From: Mantis religiosa
Lineage: Eukaryota; Arthropoda; Insecta; Mantodea; Mantidae
Reading direction: 5' to 3'
DNA: 64,000 nucleotides
Assembly: GCA_030765055.1 (NCBI GenBank)
Contig: CM060953.1
Coordinates: 178,290,709 to 178,354,708 of the forward strand
Both the position numbers and the translations under genes were made by a program. The notes below the pieces were generated by a model that searched no databases, was not told the origin of the DNA, and saw only the letters and a program-made list of their open reading frames with translations. Below are positions 55,660 through 64,000 of this stretch, piece after piece (positions within the stretch are counted from its first letter, which is position 1; the number at the start of each line of letters is the position of its first letter).

Positions 55660-56720
55660 GTAACATTTTTATGCCCGGCGCCTAATTTCATCCTTCACTT
55701 AAGGAAGAACTGAGGCTTCGTGAAGCAACCTGGTAGGGAAAGAGCGGCCCACAGAATAGATGGACCGTAATCCTATATTCTGTGCACGTTGAAGCCATGC
55801 CAGCCAGCTGTCTGCGGCCATGTCCCGGATCTCGCAGGCATATAGCATCACGGGAATTACCTGCGCTCGGAAGAGGTGCAACTTTAGGTCAATCGGCATA
55901 TATATTTTTTTGCTATTTACGTTCTCCAACGTTGTCATATCGGACGGTGAATCAATTGGGTGATATGATGCTCAAATGAGCACAGGGTCCATGGAGCTTA
56001 GAGTTACCCGACATTCGTTTTGAAGGATAAGGGAAAACCCCGGAAAAACCTTATCTAGTTAACTCACCCTGGCCGAGATTCGAACTCGGGACCTCTTGAA
56101 CGTGAGGCAGACATACTACCACCTACGCTACCGAGCGGGCCCAAACGGCATAGAGATCGACCCCAGCATTGGATACAGGGATGCAATTGCTCCCTGCACC
56201 CTCGCCGACAGGTGCCTGATGTGGTGCCGGAAAGTTAAACTTTTGTCCAGTTGGACTCCCAGGAACTTGACAGAGTTAGTCCACTCTATCCTTCAGCCTC
56301 GGAAGCTTAATGTGGAGCAGTCTGCGGGGATGTGGCGCTTTGTATAAAGTATGGCGTGGCTTTTGTCCGGGTTAACGGACATCCGCCAACGCCGACACCA
56401 CTGTTGTGTGAGACGGAGGTGTCTTTGTAAGGGGTTGAGGGATCTGATGATGTGTTTTTCTTTGCAGAACAGAAGCACATCGTCAGCGTATATTGTGCAA
56501 TTTCGACTCGTGACTCTGGGGAAATCTGCCATAAAGACACTGAATTAGATGGGGGAACTAGAGCCTACGGTAACTCCGCCTCTCACTGGTCACTCCGCCT
56601 CGCGACTGTGACTTGGGATGTGCGGAGTCGTAGGAAGCTGCGTATTATATTGATCATCTGTGTTGGGAACCCCAGATGGATCAATTTATACAGGCCGTGA
56701 TTGACCTAAACCATGGATTT
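55660..56720 (-). pseudogene. LINE ORF2 (R1/jockey type), interrupted by a SINE
   Basis: Right to left on the minus strand: GFPTQMINIIRSFLRLRTSQ, the catalytic IYADDVLLFCKEK (near 56480), LQRHLRLTQQWCRRWRMSVN, SVKFLGVQLDKSLTFRHHIR, a SINE, then MPIDLKLHLFRAQVIPVMLY and AWLQRAQNIGLRSIY. The YADD polymerase motif is intact, but frames shift near 56530 and the N-terminal half is absent. Confidence 0.75.
55917..56142 (-). mobile_element. tRNA-derived SINE, family 2, inside the LINE
   Basis: Minus-strand unit with B box GAGTTCGAATCTCGG and the standard body. CGGCATA occurs on both sides (just before 55910 and after 56145), a likely short target duplication within the LINE. Confidence 0.8.
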
Positions 56721-56859
56721 TATCGGTGTTTTCCCGGGTCGTCAGGTGATTATGGGGTAGGGTAAATACATCCTCCGAATTTCCAGTACCTCCAGTTCAC
56801 CTCCATTATCATTTCACATGATCTCTCAGGGTAGAGTGGTTTCTACCCGGGTACAAATA

Positions 56860-57595
56860 TAGGCGCGTGTCTCGACGCCTACGGAAGAGGAAAACGAACA
56901 AAGGGGAACTAAAGTGGTTAGTTAAAAACCTCAAGGATACTAAAGCTTCTGGCCCTGACGGAATACCTAATTTGGTACTGAAAAACCTGAGCGATCTCGC
57001 ATTAGAGATACTTTACGATATCACAAACGATTGCTTACAATTTGGCTGCTTTCCAAACCCATGGAAGCATGTCCGAGTTTTAATGTTCCCAAAGCCGGGA
57101 AGGACCCTAAGCTGCCAAACAACTACAGGCCTATCAGCCTACTAAACGCCGTTAGTAAGGTGGCAGAAAAAGTCATACTGAAGCGACTAATTACCCACAT
57201 CAAAAAGCACAAAATACTCATTAATGAACAATTTGGCTTTCGGGCTAGCCATTCCACTACACCACAGCTCACTAGATTTGTTGAAAATATTAAGAATGGC
57301 TACAATACTAACAGATGCACAGCCGCGGTTTTTCTCGACATCCAACGTGCATTCGACAAGGTGTATCATCCAGGCCTGTTATACAAGCTGAGGAGATTAA
57401 ACTTTTCTGATACCATCGTGAAACTTATAGCTAATTACTTAAGCGAACGCACCTTCGAGGTAGCAATCAATCAAACCGCTTCAACTCCAAGACACGTAAG
57501 AGCCGGGGTTCCCCAGGATAGTATCCTGGGACTCGTATTATTCAACGTGTATATAATTGACATTCCCACCACCGCCAATATGCCTAGCTTTTAAC
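56860..57595 (+). pseudogene. Jockey-like LINE reverse transcriptase
   Basis: The first frame holds LKDTKASGPDGIPNLVLKNL. After a frameshift near 57105 it continues NNYRPISLLNAVSKVAEKVI, NEQFGFRASHSTTPQLTRFV, AAVFLDIQRAFDKVYHPGLL and RAGVPQDSILGLVLFNVYII (normally GVPQGSxLGPxLF). The frame ends before the YADD motif. This is the front half of the RT domain; the rest of ORF2 is missing. Confidence 0.8.
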
Positions 57596-58520
57596 ATGTA
57601 CAAGAGGTGCGAGAATCACTTTAATCCCCTCATTTAGAACCTGAGACAGTATGACGCCAATATAGGCAAACACAAAAGGCCCCTGTCGCTGTTTAACAGG
57701 ACCATTCCGATCAATAAACACAATGATGACGAAGACGTGAATGACTGTCTCACCCGACTTATGCAACCAGCTAATTAGCAAACAACATGCCATTAAGACA
57801 CACCACCGCCCTTCTGCGAGTCTCCAAGTCTGTGTGCTATCCAGCCAAGGCGGACCTGGGGGTAGAGCCCCACCCCCCAAGTGGCACAGGCTTGCACCTG
57901 CATCAGCAAAGGCTGGCCGCCTGCCTGCCCAAACTAAATATCCTATTAATTGTTACACACACTCTTTGAACTTTGCATATTTTACTGTCCACATCACATT
58001 CTTTATCATAACCAACACCACTTCCCAAACAGTTAAAATGGCTCCATCTGTTCTACGCAACGGTTTACAACTATTATTATCCTAATCAGTTCTTGGCATG
58101 AAAAGCTCCTGTGGCTATTTGCAGAGCAGAGTACTGTACACAGTCAAGCATTTTAAGAGCAGAAAGATGGCAAATTGGTAGACCCGGAAGTTGAGGTTAG
58201 GTTTTCATCTATGGACAGCCTGTAACTATTATGGTTCTCAGTGTCCCATTCTATATTGGACATGAAAGATAGCTTGCATTTGCTCAGAGGCCTGTTTGTC
58301 ACACTTGGTTCTTTTACGTTCCGTAAATCTACGACATGAGACCAATAACATGACTTGAAAGGAGAATTATCACTTTGTTGATGGCCACCATCGTAGCACC
58401 TAACCAAACCCTGAAGTATGTCATTGTCCTGTAAGACGCTCTTTCAGAGTTTTTCATTCAGTCTTACTCATACATAGTGGTTCTGGCAGAAGTTGCAAAC
58501 AAAAGCAAACATGTTTCAGT
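57596..58520. other. Unassigned sequence
   Basis: Short frames only. A polar stretch after the LINE (RPLSLFNRTIPINKHNDDED) has no match known to me. Confidence 0.4.
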
Positions 58521-58755
58521 CTTGTATAGAAAATGAGTAGTTGTCAAACATTTTTAGGATTACTCACTCAGATGAGATGTTCTTCATATCTCCAGAAGCG
58601 CTTTTCGGTCAGGTTTTGACCATCTTCAGTGGGTGTTGACCAGCTACTGAAGATGGTCAAAAGCTGACCGAAAAGCGCTTCTGGAGATATGAAGAACATC
58701 TCATCTGAGTGAGTAATCCTAAAAATGTTTGACAACTACTCATTTTCTATACAAG
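58521..58755. ncRNA. 110-bp inverted repeat with a hammerhead ribozyme motif in each arm
   Basis: Arms 58521-58630 and 58646-58755 are near-perfect inverted repeats with a 15-bp spacer. In the right arm (plus strand): CTGAAGA (58647-58653), one U, stem II GGTC/GACC, GAA (58670-58672), the palindrome AAGCGCTT, C (58681), TGG. The left arm on the minus strand has the same core with CCA directly before CTGAAGA, pairing with TGG as stem I. All invariant core bases are present in both arms. No ORF adjoins it. Confidence 0.65.
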
Positions 58756-58794
58756 AGATATCTCACTTTTAATAACTTGACAATGTCTTCTTTA

Positions 58795-58995
58795 AAAAAA
58801 ATGTTTCAGCCTTGTTCTTTAAGAGTATTAATTATGTAGTCAACACAGACCGTATCATAAGCTCTTTCGATGTCCAAGCAAACAGCAATCAAGTGTTTTC
58901 TTTCAGAAACTGCTTTATTAATTTCGGTTTCAAGTATCACTAAGTGTCTGGTATTTATCAGCTTTGTCAGAAGACTTTGGTGTATTACTTGAGAA
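58795..58995 (-). pseudogene. LINE reverse transcriptase fragment
   Basis: Minus-strand frames give LVILETEINKAVSERKHLIA and VCLDIERAYDTVCVDYIIN, i.e. the RT segment with LDIExAYD (first catalytic Asp). Both sides are lost. Confidence 0.6.
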
Positions 58996-59920
58996 GTTGG
59001 TGTTTTCCAGGAACCATCACAGTCAACTGATTATTATTTTTTCTGGAAATTTGTATAACTTCCTTTTCTCATTAGTGTTAAAGGATCATCAAAGAGAACG
59101 TGGCTCAGATGATTGGTTCTGTTGACAAAGGAGCTGTGAGAAAGCAACAACTACTTCGAGTTTGAAAATTTCAAGACTTGCATGAACATCACGATAGCAA
59201 ATCAGCAAGAACTTCTTCTCAGTTCTCTCTGAGACAGATTTTCTAAAAGCCATTTTGAGTCAATTATACCCACATGATGGTTGAAAATCAATAATGTCTG
59301 CATCCTGCATTAAAAGACTTATGACTTAAACAAGGACTTTATAAGGTAGCTATGAGAGTTTTAACCCAGTGAAACCAGCAGCAGTGAAGAGATCAGAATC
59401 TTCACTTCCCCAGTTATATGATGAGTGCTTCGGTCACCAAGACAAGAGACATGTAAAATCTGTGCTAAGCCATCAGAGTGACGTGAAAGTAAGCAATAGT
59501 GACCAAGCATGTAATCTATTTATATTTGGTAAATCACAAAAATTGGCTTTTAAATTGAATCTACTGAACCTGGAGGGCTCTATCAACAGATGTGTGTGGA
59601 GCATTTGACACTTCCTAATGGAAATTGGTCTTTAAAAGTTATTTTACGAAGTTCTGCCATGTATATTTTCCTTCAACAGAAATCTGAATTTAAAGCTAGT
59701 AATTATTTTCTTGGTGTATTCAAAGACTGAAACATATAGCCAGGAAATTCAGTGTAATAATGGAGGATAATTAAGAGCACTGCTGCAAAATAATGGAATA
59801 AGTTAGAGTGACAACAGAAAAATCTTTACCTTGAGCTCTTAATTCTAGTACTGTGAACGATTCGAGTCATGAAGACCTATGCTTTGAAAAATAATAGCTG
59901 AGTATCGTTTTACAAATTTC
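58996..59920. other. Unassigned sequence
   Basis: A 79-codon frame at 59369-59608 shows no recognisable motif. Confidence 0.35.
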
Positions 59921-59927
59921 AGCATCA

Positions 59928-60180
59928 GTCCACGCCGTGGCTCAGGGGTTAGACCACTTGGCTCTCACCAAGGCGGCCCGGGTTCAATCCCAGGTGACCG
60001 CAAAATGAGATTTGTGGTGGACAACACGGCGCAGGGGCGGGTTTTCTCCGGAACCTCCGGTTTCCCCCGCCATCTCATTCCACCGGTGCTCCATCTTCAT
60101 CTCATGTATCATCGGTGTCACCGTCTGTGGTGCCGTATGTAGTAAAAGCGGGCGTTAAACACTACACATTTCATTTTCAG
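59928..60180 (+). mobile_element. tRNA-derived SINE, family 3
   Basis: The head has GTGGCTCAGGGGTTAGACCA (A box) and CCGGGTTCAATCCCAGG (B box). The body contains GGTTTTCTCCGGAACCTCC. The 3' end is TAGTAAAAGCGGGCGTTAAA then CACTACACATTTCATTT. This same 3' end is inserted in the gypsy-like gag at 50553-50607. Confidence 0.8.
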
Positions 60181-60539
60181 CATCACCGATTGTGCATTCC
60201 ACAATCTGCCTAAACAATGAATGCAGACAGCCAACAGTAAAAACTTGCATAAACACAAAAAGATAAGCGGTATTACGTTACCATTCCCTGTACCGTTTAG
60301 CAATACTGAAATACTGTAGTTGAGTCTTTTACAGAGGACGGGTTCGAATCAAGTCAAAATGTAAAAACCGTCGCTCCAAGTCATATGTTCAAATAGAAAA
60401 TTAATATTTAATGTGCTACAGTTCTGTAAAGAAGAGAAACGAAAGGTCTAATTATCCCGTTAATGCTATGAAAAGGACACCAACACATTGAAGAAAAGTA
60501 AACAAAGTTACATAATATGGTGTAAGAGGTCCAAATATT

Positions 60540-60725
60540 CAAATCGTGCGGGAGGAAAGCTTTCAACCCCTGGTAAACTTTGCCCACATCCAAAAAGGAT
60601 CAAACTCTACAAATTTGAAAAATGTGTTGTGCATACTTTTTTTGGAGTTTTACGAACAGAAAGCAGTAATTCCTAGAGTATGTAAACCTATGAATGTTGT
60701 TACAGAAAAGGTCGTTTTTGAAGTT
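60540..60725 (+). pseudogene. Tc1-like transposase N-terminal fragment
   Basis: Broken frames read STPGKLCPHPKRIKLYKFEK, CVVHTFF and EFYEQKAVIPRV, matching the HTH-to-catalytic linker of the family at 25685-27541 and 28440-28640. Confidence 0.55.
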
Positions 60726-62400
60726 AGGGCACATTCTGGAGACTATTTAAAAGCATGGGATATCGATTTCTCAAGAGCAAAGCTATGCGTGATGTTAGTT
60801 GTGCTGACGATTTGATTGCCGGACTGTACTGCACTATACCTCCGACTTCTCTGACCACTCTAAACCATGCTACACTACACCAGGGACCATCCTTCACTTT
60901 CGTTTGCACCAACTAAGTGATTCAGAGTCCCTATATCCTATTAGGTTGCTGCTTTGACGCCCAAAAAACATAATGGTTTCTATGACGGAATACAGCTTGT
61001 GTAAAATGTTGCGACATTTCACTACTGCTAAAGCAAATATCACCGATCACCCCATTTACATAATAAGAGGATCGGGTTCAATAATTCATTTGCTTTTATG
61101 AGTACAATGCTTTCTGTATGCAACTGCTCTCCGAGTTCTAGTCCTTTGCTCCCTCTCCATTCTTATTTCTCCTCTCTTAGGTGCATACTTTCATGATGTT
61201 TTACACAAGCTGTAAGTTTCTGTTGTTTTATAACACTTGCTTCTTGTGCTTGCTCTATAGACTTTCCACAATGCTCAATTTTGTTATTATTCACTGATAA
61301 AATCGTCTGCCACTGTACAACAAAGCTTATGATATGGAGTTCTTTCCAAGAACAAAAACTTTCAAAACACCTTCCAATTTATGAATGATTTTGACAGCAA
61401 ATTTTCTATCTTTTGATTTTTCCACCCTTCCTCGTTAAAAGAAAACAACATACATATTCGACAGAGCCTTTTAGGGGCTTTTTCACACATGGCTAAGTGT
61501 GGAAGCGTATCAGAAATTATGTATAACCATTGAGTTGTTTACGCAAACCTATTGCACATACAAGGTGACTCAGTGTATGTATACTTTGTTCAAATATAAT
61601 TACAGCAATGTGTCATACATCGGCATATATAACACAATTGAATATAAACTATGTCAGTCACAACTATGGGTTTGTGAACTCTGCAGAAATTTTAATATGG
61701 AACTACAGCTAATAGCAGAATCCAATTCATTCTAAATAAAAAAAAAATAACTTTTGTGGATACAAAGAAAAAGGGAGTTCTAATATTTTTATTTTCAAAT
61801 GTATGAAGAGTTTATATCAATTCTGGCAGACTGTGTGAACTATATTATACAGGAAATGAAGGAAACTATATACTTTTCCACCATGTTAAACTTTGCCCCC
61901 ATTATTACATATGAGAATCAGCTTTCCTTTTATTATTTTGGATTGATGATATCAAACTTCATAATTAAATCCAGCATCTTACAATTATGTGTTGTGAAGA
62001 TTTATGTAATTTCTTATCCTAATCTAACCTTTACATACAAAAATATTTATTACTTTTAATTTTCCGCTTAACAGTTCTAATAATTTTGATTAAAATTGCC
62101 ATTTGTTTGACAAATTAACTTAAGATATAATATCTTGAGCTTTCTATGAATAGCCTATAAAGCTACAAAATCTTAGTTCATAAATGCATGAGCTCATTAA
62201 AATATACAATTTGTACTAAACCACTTCTTTGTGGCTTTAGCCACTTATATTTCCTATCATTCACAATGTTTCAAGCTGTACATTTTTGAAATTCTGTCAC
62301 TGGGTTTTTGCTATTTTTGAGCCGTTCAAAGAGTATTAAAAATATCAAGTCCAGCATACTTTTTAAATATTTGATTGCTGTACTAACATTTTGAATGGTT
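60726..62400. other. Unassigned AT-rich sequence
   Basis: No gene, RNA or shared repeat recognised. Confidence 0.4.
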
Positions 62401-62404
62401 GTCA

Positions 62405-62580
62405 ATCGGTCTGGCTCAGTTGTTATGTGGTGAGCTGTTGATTCTAAGGTTGGAAGTTCGACTCAGCCCAAAACACTGGATTTTATGTGTACTTAAATGT
62501 GATAGCCAGGTATCAGTTGATTCACTGGCCTGCAAAAGAACTACAGGACAAAATTCTGATGCACCGGCACTGATATGATT
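62405..62580 (+). mobile_element. tRNA-derived SINE-like repeat
   Basis: TCTGGCTCAGTTGTTATGTG resembles an A box and GGAAGTTCGACTCAGCCC a B box, 50 nt apart, followed by a body with TTGATTCACTGGCCTGC. Single copy here. Confidence 0.5.
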
Positions 62581-63220
62581 ATTTTATTGTGGCTAAAATG
62601 TAGAAAAATGAACATTTTTTTTACAAAAAAATTACAGAATATAACGGGAAGTTACTTTGGGGCTGTTATACTGTAGTAACAACCTATGAATTGACTTACC
62701 CAGAGAAGAAAAAGCGAGCAGGTGGTATTGGAAGCAAGTTCCCAACTGGTCTGGTGAATGTGTTGTAGATATGGTGAATGGTAGCTGTTTGAAAATGGTG
62801 CTTGTGAAAAGGAATTTTGGAATAATTCAGGTCACGGCAGCACAGAAGAAATGCAAGTGAAGACAAAAAAGAACATTTCTGCTTATGCGATACTTCTAGT
62901 CAATAATCAATTACTTCTAGGCATTATATTCAACAGTGGGCATTGTAAAATCTCTGTGTGAAACTCAACTTATTTTTGAGTATGGTTATTTCTTTTTTTC
63001 ACTTACACTATGTGCTCCATTTTCTTCTTATGGAAATTAATGGATTTGCAGGTTGTAGTAGGTTCAGGTTTCCTTTTAGTCATGCAAAAGATGAAAAGCT
63101 CTTACTTAGACCATCAATGATTTTAACAATTATTTTTAATGATGTATGCCTGCCTGTGTAGACTACTACATCAATGTTTAACTATAAAATCCAGTTTTTT
63201 GAAAAGGCAATTGGAATTGC
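62581..63220. other. Unassigned sequence
   Basis: No recognisable feature. The LINE begins near its right end. Confidence 0.4.
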
Positions 63221-64000
63221 CTCTGCAATAATTCTGAATTGCAACATTATGCTAATACTGTGATGACAAATATGATGCATTGGCTAACTAATAATAAATT
63301 ACTACTTAATATTAAAAAGACACAAAGTATTCATATTTCACTATCAAATAGAAATGAAGCTAATATAGCTCCTGTAATCGCTTTTGGCAATGAGGTAATA
63401 CAATATACCAATGAAACAAAATTTTTGGGGGTAATTATTGACAAATTTTTAACCTGGAAGCCGCATATTCAATATATTACTGCAAAAATTAATAAAGCCC
63501 ACTACATAATATCAGTGCTAAGGAAAATTTGTAATACACAAACATTAATGCTGATTTACTATTCATATGTGCAGTCTTATCTTGCATATGGTATCTTTAT
63601 CTGGGGATCAGCTACCGAAATAAAAGATTTATTTGTAACACAAAAGAAAATAATAAGAAGAATGTTTAATCTAAGCAAAAGGACTCATTGTATGAAATAT
63701 TTTAAGGAAAATAATATACTAACTCTGCCATGTCTGTATATCTTAGAAACCGTATGCTTTATAAACAACAACATACAATATTTTCAAACAAATAACACTA
63801 TTCATGAACATTATACTAGGAATGGTGCTAAATTACATATACTGGGATCAAGATCAAATAAAAAACTTAACTCAGTACTTCATAAAGGGGTTCACATGTA
63901 TAACTTAATCTTAAAGAAAATCGAAAACAATGATAAGAAAAGATTCAGAAGAGATGTGAAATCATTTTTAATAAATCAGTGCTTCTATAGTACTCAAGAG
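63221..64000 (+). CDS. LINE ORF2 reverse transcriptase C-terminal part, open to the window edge
   Basis: An uninterrupted frame runs to the last base. It starts ELQHYANTVMTNMMHWLTNN (thumb region after the YADD motif), then LLNIKKTQSIHISLSNR, FLGVIIDKFLTWKPHIQYI, YYSYVQSYLAYGIFIWGSAT and a C-terminal region with NNTIHEHYTRNGAKLHI. It is 5'-truncated, and the palm with YADD is missing. It resembles the LINE tail at 7153-7440. The element continues beyond the window. Confidence 0.75.

Noticed and set aside
57584..57880. 98-codon minus-strand frame as a gene
   Set aside because: No domain, overlaps LINE remains, and the composition is unremarkable.

Overview
This is a eukaryotic, AT-rich, intron-containing window. 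Everything in it points to an arthropod, most likely a large-genome hemimetabolous insect. Penelope-like elements, mariner, Tc1-like, Tigger/pogo, jockey-type LINEs, a Ty3/gypsy element and several tRNA-derived repeat families are packed together. A cockroach or termite relative is my guess, but nothing in the sequence fixes the species.

The only host gene I can assemble is DDB2 (DNA damage-binding protein 2, a WD40 UV-lesion sensor) on the minus strand. Its first coding exon is at 41664-41861, followed by exons at 31279-31476, 22554-22696, 497-655 and 255-395. All junctions are phase-consistent, and the C-terminal exons lie before position 1. Its introns are about 10.2, 8.6, 21.9 and 0.1 kb and are filled with transposons. 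The largest intron holds a nested stack: a Tigger-like DNA transposon (8462-14869) that contains a hAT-like MITE, two Penelope-like insertions and a SINE.

Upstream of DDB2 (44-64 kb) the content is almost all mobile. There is a conserved arthropod ORF of unknown function broken by three stops (44156-45600). A Ty3/gypsy retrotransposon follows on the minus strand, with integrase, RNase H, RT, protease, gag, primer-binding site and one LTR between 46345 and about 53480. Beyond it lie fragments of jockey-type LINEs on both strands, tRNA-derived SINEs, and a LINE reverse transcriptase that runs off the right edge.

The most interesting signal is a set of hammerhead-ribozyme-like motifs tied to Penelope-like elements or isolated copies of their terminal repeats. 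Each has the order CUGANGA, stem II, GAA, a short A...U palindrome, H, stem I. The best copy (17958-18037, minus strand) keeps every core nucleotide and has a 20-bp stem I. A second is duplicated in the arms of a 110-bp inverted repeat (58521-58755). Two others carry a paired C3-to-U and G8-to-A change. Penelope-like and tRNA-like units also repeatedly occur as head-to-head or tandem multimers inserted as one unit between a single pair of target-site duplications. Hammerheads in Penelope-like elements are known from published work; the individual copies and variants here are what I read from this sequence.
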